Shown here: positions 29,113 to 41,066 of the stretch, piece after piece
Layout of the letters: every line of letters starts with the position of its first letter
How positions within the stretch are numbered: the stretch's first letter is position 1
Source of the DNA: Nocardioides sp. SR21
GTDB taxonomy: Bacteria; Actinomycetota; Actinomycetes; Propionibacteriales; Nocardioidaceae
Direction: 5' to 3'
Assembly (NCBI RefSeq): GCF_022761125.1
Contig: NZ_JAKWJR010000001.1
Coordinates: 592,190-656,189, forward strand
DNA: 64,000 nt
Notes under the pieces: generated by a model
Seen by the model: the letters and a program-made list of their open reading frames with translations, nothing else
Databases searched by the model: none
Told to the model about the DNA's origin: nothing
Made by a program: the position numbers and the translations under genes

Positions 29113-30164
29113 CCGACCAGGTCCGCCGGGGCGCCGTCGCCGGTGTGCGTCGCCTCCCGCTGGACGCCGATCCGCCGCATGCCCAGGCGCTCCAGCACCT
29201 TCCACGAGGCGCTGTTGCCGGTGGCGGCGAAGCCGGAGAGCCGCGGCAGCTCGAGCACCTCGAAGCCGTGGTCGACCGCGAGCCGGGCAGCCGTGGCCGT
29301 GAGCCGGCGCCCCCGCGCGTCGGGGTGGGTCCAGTAGCCGATCTCGGGCTCGCCGCCGGAGATCCGGTGCAGCCCGACCGCGCCGAGCAGCAGGTCGTCG
29401 TCCTCCGTGCACCACGCCCACGTGACCGTGTGGTTGGTCGCGAGCCGCTCGGTCACCTGCTCGACGTAGCGACGGCCGTCCTCCTCGTCGAAGCCCCGAG
29501 GGAAGAACGAGAGCCAGAACTGGGTGTCCGCGTCGCCGATGCCCTCCGCGACCCGGGGTACGTCGGCCTCGGTGAACGGCCGCAGCCGGACCCCGTCGCC
29601 GACGACCACCGGGTTGTCGAGCCAGGTGCTGCTCGGCTCGCGGGGGTCGTCGCGCAGCAGCGTGCCCACCCAGGCGTCGCGGAGCTCGCCGCGCTGCGGC
29701 TGCCACTTCCGGACGGTGCCCTCGACCGTGAACCCGATCTTCCAGGCCAGCCGGCGCGACGCCCAGTTGCCGACGTGGGCCCACCAGATCACCGTGTGGA
29801 GGCCCTTCTCCTCGAAGCCCCACTCGAGCAGCAGCCGGAGGCCGCGCTCGACGTACCCGGTGCCGCGGGCCCAGGGGTGCGAGCCGTAGCCGATCTCCCC
29901 GCGCCCGTTGCCCTCGTTGCGCAGCGACGCACTACCGGCGTACCGGCCCTCGGCCTCGATCACGAAGCCCCACTCCGAGTCGTCGGCCCAGCCGCGTGGC
30001 ATCAGCTCGCCGATGAAGAACTCGGCGTCGGACGTTGCGTACGGCACCGGGATCGTCGTCCAGCGCTGCGAGTCGGGGTCCTGGGACTGCTCGAAGACGC
30101 CGGTCACGTCATCGGGCCGGTGGGCCCGCAGCGTGACGACGCCGTCGGTGAGGGTGGGGATCAC
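29019..30164 (-). CDS. Double GNAT-domain acetyltransferase
   Basis: A 381-residue protein with two successive RimJ/RimL-type GNAT acetyltransferase domains: residues 1-170 (LTDGVVTLRAHRPDD, then EIGYGSHPWARGTGYVERGL as the acetyl-CoA loop, NWASRRLAWKIGF) and about 185-360 (VVGDGVRLRPFTEADVP, then EIGYWTHPDARGRRLTATA, NSASWKVLERLGM). Both keep the acceptor-CoA binding pattern, so both may be active. It starts with GTG; TAGGGT lies 6 nt upstream, suggesting a leaderless mRNA. The low-complexity Ser/Thr/Pro tail is encoded inside the convergent MFS gene. Substrate unknown. Confidence 0.87.
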   Translation of the reverse strand: MIPTLTDGVVTLRAHRPDDVTGVFEQSQDPDSQRWTTIPVPYATSDAEFFIGELMPRGWADDSEWGFVIEAEGRYAGSASLRNEGNGRGEIGYGSHPWARGTGYVERGLRLLLEWGFEEKGLHTVIWWAHVGNWASRRLAWKIGFTVEGTVRKWQPQRGELRDAWVGTLLRDDPREPSSTWLDNPVVVGDGVRLRPFTEADVPRVAEGIGDADTQFWLSFFPRGFDEEDGRRYVEQVTERLATNHTVTWAWCTEDDDLLLGAVGLHRISGGEPEIGYWTHPDARGRRLTATAARLAVDHGFEVLELPRLSGFAATGNSASWKVLERLGMRRIGVQREATHTGDGAPADLVGYDLLRAEWADQRSTPTPSTDSAAPTSAGDR

Positions 30165-30204
30165 CGGTGCACCCTAGAGCGCATCACCCCGGATGCTCGA
30201 ATGA

Positions 30205-31290
<1,086 letters not shown>

Positions 31291-31307
31291 AGCAGTAGGG
31301 TCAGTCA

Positions 31308-31832
31308 ATGCCGACGATTGGGGTGGCCGTCGCGATCCCCGAGCCCTGGGCCACACAGCTCCAGGACTATCGGACCGCGGTCGGTGACACGACCGCGACG
31401 ATGATCCCGACGCACGTCACGCTGGTGCCGCCGACCGAGATCGACGACGCGGAGCTGGCCGAGGTCGAGAAGCACCTCGAGGAGGCCGCGGCGCAGGCCT
31501 CGAGCTTCGCGGTGCACCTGCGCGGCACCGGCACGTTCCGGCCCGTCTCGCCGGTCGTGTTCGTGACCCTCGTCGAGGGCATCTCCCAGTGCGAGCAGCT
31601 CGCGAAGGCGGTGCGTCGCGGCCCGCTCGACGTGGAGCTGCAGTACCCCTACCACCCGCACGTCACGATCGCGCACCACCTCGAGGACGACGCCCTGGAC
31701 CGTGCGTTCGCCGAGCTCGCCGACTTCGAGTGCGAGTTCGAGGTGTCCGGCTTCCACCTCTACGTCCACGACGAGACCGAGGGTTGGCGGCCGACGCGCG
31801 ACTTCCCCCTGCAGGGCGCCACGAGCCGCTGA
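31308..31832 (+). CDS. 2H phosphoesterase family protein (2'-5' RNA ligase-like)
   Basis: A 174-residue protein with the two His-x-Thr motifs of the 2H superfamily, THVTLVPP at 35-42 and PHVTIAHH at about 118-125. These enzymes act on 2'-5' or cyclic phosphodiester bonds in RNA or nucleotides; the exact substrate here is unknown. TAGGGT 6 nt before the ATG suggests a leaderless transcript. The stop overlaps the next start (TGATG), so the membrane protein that follows is coupled. Confidence 0.85.
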   Translation: MPTIGVAVAIPEPWATQLQDYRTAVGDTTATMIPTHVTLVPPTEIDDAELAEVEKHLEEAAAQASSFAVHLRGTGTFRPVSPVVFVTLVEGISQCEQLAKAVRRGPLDVELQYPYHPHVTIAHHLEDDALDRAFAELADFECEFEVSGFHLYVHDETEGWRPTRDFPLQGATSR

Positions 31833-32887
31833 TGGCACCGGCCCGGCAGCGGATCACCGCACGGGTGCGCGACGTACGTGCCCGGCGACCGCTGGTCGAC
31901 CACCTGGTGCGGATGCAGGAGCACTACACGGCGGTGAAGGCCGCCCAGCAGGCCGGTGCGATCACGTACTTCGGGTTCCTGTCGGTGTTCCCGCTGCTCG
32001 CGCTGGCGTTCTTCGTCGTCGGCTGGATCGCGAAGGTCTACGAGGACGCGCAGTCCAGCCTCGAGCGCGCGATCAACCACGTCATCCCGGGCCTCGTGGG
32101 CGACGGCGCCGGGCAGATCCAGGTCGCCGACATCAAGCAGGCCGCGGCGACCGTCGGGGCGATCGGATTCCTCATCCTGCTGTACGCCGGGCTCGGCTGG
32201 CTGACCGCCGTGCGCCGGGCGCTGGAGGTGGTCTTCGAGCTGCCCCGCGCGGACCAGCCGAGCTTCGTGGTCGGCAAGCTCCGCGACCTGGTCACCCTGG
32301 CCATCATCGGCGTGATCCTGCTGGTCTCCGTCGCGGTCGCCGGCCTGGTGGGCGGGTTCTCGGAGGAGGTGCTGGACTGGCTGGAGCTCAGCACCGACCT
32401 GAGCTGGGTGCTCCGTCTGATCACGGTCGTGGTCGGCCTCGGCGCCGACCTGCTGCTGTTCTGGGCGATGTTCCTGCTGCTCGCCAACCCCCACCTCCCG
32501 CGCCGGGCGCTGCTGTCCGGCGCGTTCGTCGGCGCGCTCGCGTTCGAGGTCCTCAAGCAGGTCGCCGGCCCCCTGATCGCCGCCACGCAGGGGAACGCGG
32601 CGTTCCAGGTGTTCGGTCTCGCGCTGATCGTGCTGGTGTGGATCTACTACTCGTCGCGGGTGATCCTGTACGCCGCCGCGTGGGTCGTCACCGCCCCGGC
32701 GGCGCGGGCCGCGCGCCGGCCGGTGCCGGTCGAGGCCCCGCCACAGGCGTGGGTCCGCCCCGAGCCGGAGCACCCGTGGGCGGCGGCGTACGTCGCCGGT
32801 GCCCTGAGCACGCTCGGCCTGGTGGCGGTCGTGCGCCGGGTCACCGGTCGTTTGTCCCGCGACGGATCGGGCAGTGGGAGGTCATGA
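31832..32887 (+). CDS. YihY/BrkB family inner membrane protein
   Basis: A 351-residue integral membrane protein with about six membrane segments. AGAITYFGFLSVFPLLALAF in the first segment, the loop ending RALEVVFELPR, and NPHLPRRALLSGAFVGALAFEVLK near the end are signatures of the YihY/BrkB (once called RNase BN) family, now considered membrane proteins of unclear function. The C-terminal tail is basic with a last hydrophobic stretch. ATG 31832 overlaps the 2H gene stop; the upstream open frame is the shadow of that gene. Confidence 0.88.
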   Translation: MAPARQRITARVRDVRARRPLVDHLVRMQEHYTAVKAAQQAGAITYFGFLSVFPLLALAFFVVGWIAKVYEDAQSSLERAINHVIPGLVGDGAGQIQVADIKQAAATVGAIGFLILLYAGLGWLTAVRRALEVVFELPRADQPSFVVGKLRDLVTLAIIGVILLVSVAVAGLVGGFSEEVLDWLELSTDLSWVLRLITVVVGLGADLLLFWAMFLLLANPHLPRRALLSGAFVGALAFEVLKQVAGPLIAATQGNAAFQVFGLALIVLVWIYYSSRVILYAAAWVVTAPAARAARRPVPVEAPPQAWVRPEPEHPWAAAYVAGALSTLGLVAVVRRVTGRLSRDGSGSGRS

Positions 32888-34623
32888 CGCTACGGGTGGC
32901 GGGAACGGCGGCCGCGGCGGTGGCCGCGACCGGACTGATCTGTCTCGGGCCGGTCGCTCCAGCGCCGGCGGGCGCGGGCGCCGCGTCCCCCGCGTGCACC
33001 CCGCCGAGCTACCCGAGCCTCGGCGTCGACGTCGACGGCACCCTCTTCTTCAGCACGACCGACAGCGTGGACCGGCGTCGGCTGTGGAAGACCGACGGGA
33101 CCCGAGCCGGGACCGTGCTGGTGAAGGACCTCGGCAAGGGGGCCGAGATCAGGCAGTACACCCTGACGGCCGCGGGAGGCACGCTGTTCTTCCTCGCCGA
33201 CGACGGCGAGCACGGCTGGGAGGTGTGGCGGTCGGACGGCACCCGCGCCGGGACGCGCATGGTGAAGGACGTCAGCACCACTCACAGCCCCTACACGGGA
33301 CCGCTGGACTTCACGGTCGCCGGCGACACGATGTTCTTCACCGCGAACGACGGGGTGCACGGGCGCGAGCTGTGGAGGACCGACGGCACCCGGTCCGGCA
33401 CCGTCCTGGTGAAGGACATCGGGCCGGGCACGAACAAGCGGGGTCCGGGGATCCTGGGGGCCGTGGGCGACACGGTGTTCCTCGTCGCCGACGACGGCGA
33501 GCACGGAGTGGAGCTCTGGAAGACCGACGGCACCCGGGCCGGCACGGTCCTCGTCGAGGACCTCCGCCCGGGGCCGGGCAGCAGCTCCTTCGCCGGCGGC
33601 GTCGTGGCGGACGACAAGGTCTTCCTCGCCGTCGGGAAGAGCTCGAACGGGCAGGACCTGTGGACCTCCGACGGCACCGAGGCGGGCACCGTCCTGGTCC
33701 GACACTTCGACCCGGACGACGCCGACTTCTCCTACGGCATCGAGGACCTCACGGCGGCGGGCGACCGGCTGTTCTTCACCGCGAACGACGGCGTGCACGG
33801 CCGGGAGGTGTGGACGTCCGACGGCACCGAGGCCGGCACCGTGATGGTCAAGGCCCTCGCCTCCGACACCGGCTACTACACCGAGCGCTACGGCCCCTAC
33901 TACCTCGGTCCGCGCCGGCTGCGGGCGGTCGGCGACCAGGTGTTCTTCACGGCCGACGACGACGTGCACGGAGGCGAGCTGTGGAGGTCCGACGGCACCG
34001 AGGCCGGGACCGTCCTGGTCGCCGACGTGCGCCCCGGAGCCTCCGCCAGCGCGCCGGGCCCCGTGACCGCGGTGGGGGAGCAGGTGTTCTTCACCGCGGA
34101 CGACGGCGTGCACGGGCGGGAGCTGTGGCGCTCGGACGGGACGCCGGCAGGCACGGCGCTGGTCCGCGACGTCGACGCCAACGACGACTACTACTACCCC
34201 GGCGTGGAGAGGGTCGCGACCTCCGGCGGCCTGGTGTTCTTCAGCGCCGACGACGGTGTCCGCGGGCGGGAGCTCTGGCGGTCCGACGGCACTCGGGAGG
34301 GCACGGCGCTGCTGCGCGACATCGCGGTGAAGAACCGGCTCGACATCCTCGGGTACGACTGGAAGCCCTACGTCCTCTCCGTCCGCTTCTACACCAGTGG
34401 CGACGGCACGCTGCGCGTCCGACCGGTCGCGGGCTCCGAGATCGAGCCGTCGCGCCAGTTCCTCGAGGGTGGTCAGGGGGACCACTCGATCCGGCTCACC
34501 CGCGCCGGCGAGGCGCAGCTCCGGCGTACCGGCCAGCTGCGGGTCACGGCGCGGTTCACCTACGTCCCGTGCGCGGGCGAGACCCTCAGCGAGGTCAGGT
34601 CGTACACCCTGAAGCGCCGATGA
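32884..34623 (+). CDS. Secreted ELWxxDGT-repeat protein (first copy)
   Basis: A 579-residue secreted protein. A signal peptide (about 1-34, ending in a Pro/Ala/Gly-rich cleavage region) is followed by nine repeats of about 45-55 residues, each with LFF-x-ADDG-x-HG-x-ELW-x-x-DGT-x-AGT, for example RELWRTDGT, VELWKTDGT and RELWRSDGT. These form a beta-propeller-like array in the ELWxxDGT family. A final domain of about 100 residues contains one cysteine (VPCAGE) and a Ser/Tyr-rich end. The ATG overlaps the YihY stop (ATGA). A homologue lies at 34935. Function of the family is not known. Confidence 0.9.
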   Translation: MTLRVAGTAAAAVAATGLICLGPVAPAPAGAGAASPACTPPSYPSLGVDVDGTLFFSTTDSVDRRRLWKTDGTRAGTVLVKDLGKGAEIRQYTLTAAGGTLFFLADDGEHGWEVWRSDGTRAGTRMVKDVSTTHSPYTGPLDFTVAGDTMFFTANDGVHGRELWRTDGTRSGTVLVKDIGPGTNKRGPGILGAVGDTVFLVADDGEHGVELWKTDGTRAGTVLVEDLRPGPGSSSFAGGVVADDKVFLAVGKSSNGQDLWTSDGTEAGTVLVRHFDPDDADFSYGIEDLTAAGDRLFFTANDGVHGREVWTSDGTEAGTVMVKALASDTGYYTERYGPYYLGPRRLRAVGDQVFFTADDDVHGGELWRSDGTEAGTVLVADVRPGASASAPGPVTAVGEQVFFTADDGVHGRELWRSDGTPAGTALVRDVDANDDYYYPGVERVATSGGLVFFSADDGVRGRELWRSDGTREGTALLRDIAVKNRLDILGYDWKPYVLSVRFYTSGDGTLRVRPVAGSEIEPSRQFLEGGQGDHSIRLTRAGEAQLRRTGQLRVTARFTYVPCAGETLSEVRSYTLKRR

Positions 34624-34635
34624 GACCATGAGGTC

Positions 34636-34863
34636 ATGAGTGTGGGGCGACGGACCGGGTGGTTCCTGGTCGCGATGGCGGTCTGGAACTTCTTCATCTG
34701 GCTGACGTTCGCCAAGAACCTGTCGGAGGCGCACGCCGACGGCGAGGACCGCGCTACGGGTTACTGGGTCGCCCACACGGGGCTGATCGTGGTGAACCTG
34801 GTGCTCGGCGTCGTGTTCGCCGTGCTCGGATCCAAGATCCTGCGCAACCGATCCGCCTCCTGA
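34636..34863 (+). CDS. SCO4848-type small membrane protein
   Basis: A 75-residue protein with two membrane segments (GWFLVAMAVWNFFIWLTFAKNL and VAHTGLIVVNLVLGVVFAVLGSKIL in outline) joined by an acidic loop with Asp, Glu and Ala. Layout, length and the WxxFIWxTFxKNL pattern match the small actinobacterial membrane family named after SCO4848. It sits between the two ELWxxDGT genes, 12 bp after the first. Function is unknown. Confidence 0.8.
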   Translation: MSVGRRTGWFLVAMAVWNFFIWLTFAKNLSEAHADGEDRATGYWVAHTGLIVVNLVLGVVFAVLGSKILRNRSAS

Positions 34864-34934
34864 GGCGTCATACCCGCGAGAAGACGGGTGCGAGGTGGCA
34901 ACATGCTCGCAAGGACGCGTGGAGGTGAGCGGCG

Positions 34935-36728
34935 ATGAGCCGACGACAGCGGAGCGCCAGGGCACAGGTACTGCGAGCACGAACGGCGCGCGCCAAGTCG
35001 CTGCGCCGCCGGCGCCGGACGATGACCGCCGCGGCGGTCGCCGCCGTCGGACTGGCGGGACTCGCGCCGGTCGCGACGGCGCCGGCGTACGCCGGACAGG
35101 TGTCGGCCGCGTGCACCGACCTCGCGACGCCGCCGAGCAACCCGTCGGAAGGGGTCTCGGTGGGCGGCACCTTCTTCTTCGCCGCCGATGACGGTGTGCA
35201 TGGCCGCGAGCTGTGGAAGACCGACGGCACGCCCGGCGGCACGGCGCTGGTCGCCGACATCGGCAGCGACGGGGAGTACTCCTACGGCCCGACCTCGCTG
35301 GTCGCGGCCGGCGGGAAGGTCTTCTTCGTCATCGACGACGGCGAGCACGGCCGGGCGCTGTGGAGGTCCGACGGCACCGAGGCCGGCACCGTCCTGGTGA
35401 GGGACGTCAGCAGCGGAGACGACTACTACGGCGGCCCCAGCCAGCTCATCGCAGTGGGGAGCACGGTGTTCTTCACCGTCGACGACGGCACCCACGGTCG
35501 CGAGCTCTGGAAGTCGAACGGCACCAAGGCCGGCACCGTGCTCGTCAAGGACATCAGCTCGGACGACGACGACTACAGCGGACCGAACGACCTCGTCGCC
35601 GTCGGGAGCACCCTCTTCTTCACGGCCGATGACGACGTCCACGGCCGGGAGCTGTGGAAGTCCGACGGCACCGCTGCCGGCACGACGATGGTCAAGGACG
35701 TCTACCCAGGGTCGTACGACAGCCAGGCGGGCTACCTGTCCGCAGCCGACGGGAAGCTGTTCTTCGCGGCGCGCGACGGCGTCCACGGGAGCGAGCTCTG
35801 GACCTCCGACGGCACCGCGGCGGGCACCCACCTGGTCAAGGACGTGAACCCCGGCTCCGCGATCGGCACGTCCGGCCCCGCGGTGGGCGCGAACGGCACC
35901 GTGTTCTTCGTGGCCGACGACGGCACCAACGGACGGGGGCTGTGGAAGACCGACGGCACCGAGGCCGGCACCGTGCTGGTGAAGGACGTGGACGACGAGA
36001 CCGGCTACTACAGCGGCCCCTCCTCGCTGATCGCCGCTGCCGGGACCCTCTTCTTCGCCGTCGACGACGGCGTGCACGGCCGCGAGCTGTGGAAGTCCGA
36101 CGGCACCGGGGCCGGCACCGTCCTGGTCGAGGACATCCGCTCCGGCGGCTACGGCAGTGAGCCGTCGTACCTCACGGCCACGGACGACGCGCTGTTCTTC
36201 GCCGCCCGCGACGGCGTGCACGGCAAGGAGCTGTGGACGTCCGACGGCACCGAGGCCGGCACGGTCCTGGTCAAGGACATCGACGACGACAGCGGCTACT
36301 ACAGCGGTCCGTCGTCCATCACCGCCGCTGGCGACACCGTCTACTTCGGAGCCGATGACGGCGAACACGGCCGCGAGCTGTGGAGGTCCGACGGCACCGA
36401 GGCCGGCACCGCCCTGGTCGCCGACATCAACACGCACTTCGGCTTCGAGGTGTCCGGCAGGCGCGGGGGCTCGGAGACGGTCCGGGTCCGCGTCTCCGCC
36501 GACGCCCCGGGGACGCTCGCGATCCGCCCCGTGGCCGGGTCCAAGCTCAAGCGCGCGACGCTGGAGATCGGTCAGGCCGGCCGGACGACGGTGCAGCTGC
36601 AGCTGAGCCGGGCGGGCAGGAAGGAGCTCAGGAAGGACGGCGAGGTGAAGGTGCGGGCCAGGTTCACGTACACGCCCTGCGCGGGTGAGGCGTCCAGCGT
36701 GGTCCGTTCGTACACGTTCTCCACGTGA
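34935..36728 (+). CDS. Secreted ELWxxDGT-repeat protein (second copy)
   Basis: A 597-residue paralogue of the protein at 32884. A basic N-terminus (RARTARAKSLRRRRR) and hydrophobic signal segment (AAAVAAVGLAGLAPVATAPAYA) precede nine ELWxxDGT repeats, for example RELWKTDGT, RELWKSDGT and KELWTSDGT, and a shared C-terminal domain with the same TPCAGE cysteine site and Tyr/Ser-rich end. GGAGGTGAG lies about 6 nt before the ATG. Its stop overlaps the next start (GTGA). The two proteins are less alike in the linker than in the repeats, indicating an old duplication. Confidence 0.92.
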   Translation: MSRRQRSARAQVLRARTARAKSLRRRRRTMTAAAVAAVGLAGLAPVATAPAYAGQVSAACTDLATPPSNPSEGVSVGGTFFFAADDGVHGRELWKTDGTPGGTALVADIGSDGEYSYGPTSLVAAGGKVFFVIDDGEHGRALWRSDGTEAGTVLVRDVSSGDDYYGGPSQLIAVGSTVFFTVDDGTHGRELWKSNGTKAGTVLVKDISSDDDDYSGPNDLVAVGSTLFFTADDDVHGRELWKSDGTAAGTTMVKDVYPGSYDSQAGYLSAADGKLFFAARDGVHGSELWTSDGTAAGTHLVKDVNPGSAIGTSGPAVGANGTVFFVADDGTNGRGLWKTDGTEAGTVLVKDVDDETGYYSGPSSLIAAAGTLFFAVDDGVHGRELWKSDGTGAGTVLVEDIRSGGYGSEPSYLTATDDALFFAARDGVHGKELWTSDGTEAGTVLVKDIDDDSGYYSGPSSITAAGDTVYFGADDGEHGRELWRSDGTEAGTALVADINTHFGFEVSGRRGGSETVRVRVSADAPGTLAIRPVAGSKLKRATLEIGQAGRTTVQLQLSRAGRKELRKDGEVKVRARFTYTPCAGEASSVVRSYTFST

Positions 36729-37783
36729 GCGCCGGCGACGACCGCGGCACCGAGGTCCGCTACCACCACAGCACGTCCTTCCCGGGCGTGCTGGAGGCCG
36801 CGGGCTGCTCGCTCCTCGTCTCGACCTACCAGGCGGGGCAGCTGGTGGCGATCGGTGTCGCGGACGGGCGCCTGAGCTTCTCGTTCCGCCGCTTCGACAA
36901 CGCGATGGGCGTGGCGCTGGGCGCGGACCGCCTGGTCGTGGGCGGGAAGAACCAGGTCTGGACGCTGCGCGACCACTCCGACCTGGCGCCCGCGGTCGCA
37001 CCGGCCGGTACCTACGACCGGTGCTGGCTGCCGCGCTCCTCGGTGGTCACCGGGGCGATCCAGTGCCACGAGGTCACGTGGGGACGCACCGACGCGGGGG
37101 CGCCCGACCTGTGGCTGGTGAACACCTCGTTCTCCTGCCTGGCCGGGCTGGACGACCGGCACAGCTTCGTGCCGCGTTGGCGGCCGCCGTTCATCTCCGC
37201 GCTGGCGCCGGAGGACCGCTGCCACCTCAACGGGCTGGCGATGCGCGACGGGCGGCCGGCGTACGTCACCGCGATGGCGCCGTCGGACGAGGCGCGCGGG
37301 TGGCGGGCGGTGCGCAACGACAGCGGCATCGTGCTCGACGTCGAGTCCAGCGAGGTGGTGACCTCGGGGCTGGCGATGCCGCACTCGCCGCGGTGGCACG
37401 CGGGCGACCTCTACGTCCTGAACTCCGGGTTCGGCCGGCTCGAGCGGGTCGACACCGCCACCGGGAAGCGTGACGTGGTCGCCATGCTCCCGGGCTACGC
37501 CCGTGGTCTCGCGATCCACGGCGACCTGGCCTTCGTGGGACTGTCGAAGATCCGGGAGACCGCGATCTTCGGCGGCGCCCCGATCGCGGAGTACCACGAC
37601 CAGCTCAAGTGCGGGCTCGGCGTCGTCGACCTCCGCACCGGCGAGACGGTGGCGACCTTCGAGTGGGAGACCGGCGTCCACGAGATCTTCGACGTCCAGG
37701 TCGTCCCCGGCGCCCGCTGCCCGACCCTCGGCTCCGCCGAGGAGGAGATCTGGCTGCTGCCCGGCGCTTCGTCGGTGCAGTAG
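36725..37783 (+). CDS. TIGR03032 family protein
   Basis: A 352-residue protein with the marks of family TIGR03032: LLVSTYQAGQLVAIG near 35, FRRFDNAMGVALG, NQVWTLRDH, and later HEVTWG, LVNTSFSCLAGLD, HLNGLAMRDGRPAYVTAM, LNSGFGRLE and LPGYARGLAIHG. It is predicted to be a beta-propeller-like cytoplasmic protein of unknown function. It starts with GTG overlapping the second ELWxxDGT stop, so the two are coupled. The last residues and the TAG stop fall within a copy of the dispersed repeat (GGTGCAGTAGCGAGCGCCAGC), so the C-terminus SSVQ may be an acquired end. Confidence 0.88.
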   Translation: MSAGDDRGTEVRYHHSTSFPGVLEAAGCSLLVSTYQAGQLVAIGVADGRLSFSFRRFDNAMGVALGADRLVVGGKNQVWTLRDHSDLAPAVAPAGTYDRCWLPRSSVVTGAIQCHEVTWGRTDAGAPDLWLVNTSFSCLAGLDDRHSFVPRWRPPFISALAPEDRCHLNGLAMRDGRPAYVTAMAPSDEARGWRAVRNDSGIVLDVESSEVVTSGLAMPHSPRWHAGDLYVLNSGFGRLERVDTATGKRDVVAMLPGYARGLAIHGDLAFVGLSKIRETAIFGGAPIAEYHDQLKCGLGVVDLRTGETVATFEWETGVHEIFDVQVVPGARCPTLGSAEEEIWLLPGASSVQ

Positions 37784-38250
37784 CGAGCGCCAGCCAGCCG
37801 CGGCCTTCCTCGTTGGTCGAGTAGCGAGCGCCAGCGAGCCGCGGCCTTCCTCGTTGGTCGAGTAGCGAGCGCCAGCGAGCGGCGGCCTTCTTCGTTGGTC
37901 GAGTAGCGAGCGCCAGCGAGCGTATCGAGACCACTCGACCGTCATTCTCGTCGGTCGAGGAGCGAGCGCCAGCGAGCCGCGGCCTTCTTCGTCGGTCGAG
38001 TAGCGAGCGCCAGCGAGCGTATCGAGACCACTCGACCGTCATCCTCGTCGGTCGAGTAGCGAGCGCCAGCGAGCCGCGGCCATCCTCGTTGGTCGAGTAG
38101 CGAGCGCCAGCGAGCGTATCGAGACCACTCGACCGTCTTCCTCGTCGGTCGAGTAGCGAGCGCCAGCGAGCGTATCGAGACCACTCGGTGGGTCTCGGTA
38201 CGCCGGTCGCGGCCTCGTTCCTCGGCCGCGCGGCTACTCGACCTCCCTAG
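37767..38250. repeat. Array of GGTCGAGTAG repeats between convergent TIGR03032 and sdhB genes
   Basis: Nine direct copies of GGTCGAGTAGCGAGCGCCAG (the first, inside the gene end, reads GGTGCAGTAG) alternate between a full form ending CGTATCGAGACC and a shorter form ending GCCGCGGCC. The last, inverted copy reads GGTCTCGGTACGCC to CTACTCGACC at about 38192-38243. The 500-bp gap contains nothing else except a terminator hairpin. Confidence 0.92.
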
Positions 38251-38255
38251 CTGAT

Positions 38256-38282
38256 CCGGTGCCGAGCTCCGCTCGGCACCGG
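38256..38282. terminator. Terminator hairpin of the sdhCAB operon
   Basis: A perfect 12-bp stem (CCGGTGCCGAGC with its complement) and 3-nt loop lie 1 bp beyond the sdhB stop on the minus strand. It also faces the convergent TIGR03032 gene across the repeat array. Confidence 0.8.
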
Positions 38283-38283
38283 G

Positions 38284-39023
38284 CTAGTGACCGTGACGCA
38301 GGGCGGTCTGCAGGTCCCGGTTGAGCTGGGAGATCACGTCGAGCGGGATCTCCTTGGGGCAGGCCGCGGTGCACTCACCGATGTTCGTGCAGCCGCCGAA
38401 GCCCTCGGCGTCGTGCTGGCTGACCATGCCGACGACGCGGGAGTCGCGCTCCGGCTGGCCCTGCGGCAGCTCACCGAGGTGGGTGATCTTCGCGCCCATG
38501 AACAGCGACGCGGACCCGTTCGGGCAGGCGGCGACGCACGCGCCGCAGCCGATGCAGGTCGCCACGTTGAACGCGCGGATCGCGTCGTCGCGGGGGACCG
38601 GCACCGAGTGCGCCTCGGGGGCGGAGCCGGTGTTGACGGAGATGAAGCCGCCGGCCTGGATCATCCGGTCGAACGCGCCGCGATCGACGACGAGGTCCTT
38701 GATGACCGGGAACGCGTCGGCGCGCCAGGGCTCGATGACGATCTCGTCGCCGTCCTTGAAGGACCGCATGTGCAGCTGGCAGGTCGTGGTGACCTCCGGG
38801 CCGTGCGCCTGACCGTTGATCATCAGGCCGCACATGCCGCAGATGCCCTCGCGGCAGTCGGAGTCGAACGCGACCGGGTCCTCGCCCTTGGCGATGAGAT
38901 CCTCGTTGAGCACGTCGAGCATCTCGAGGAAGGACATGTCCGAGGACACGCCGTCGAGGTCGTAGGTGTGCATCGCGCCCTTGGTCTGGGCGTCCGGCTG
39001 GCGCCAGATCTTGAGGGTGACCT

Positions 39024-39027
<4 letters not shown>
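38284..39027 (-). CDS. sdhB: Succinate dehydrogenase iron-sulfur subunit (type B complex)
   Basis: Electron-transfer subunit of complex II, 247 residues. The [2Fe-2S] ligands lie in [17 protein letters not shown] with one more cysteine in TCQLHM; the [4Fe-4S] and [3Fe-4S] motifs are [16 protein letters not shown] and [16 protein letters not shown]. It overlaps sdhA by 4 bp, so the subunits are coupled in the order sdhC-sdhA-sdhB. A second, distinct Sdh set is at 43000-46451. Confidence 0.93.
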
Positions 39028-41051
<2,024 letters not shown>

Positions 41052-41066
41052 GTGCTGAAGACCCCT

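Noticed and set aside
33030..36430. Direct DNA repeats of about 150 bp
   Set aside because: They are the coding sequence of ELWxxDGT protein repeats, not a separate DNA element.
37784..38250. Second possible CRISPR-like array
   Set aside because: Spacing between repeats is itself repeated and matches the same dispersed family; no unique spacers.
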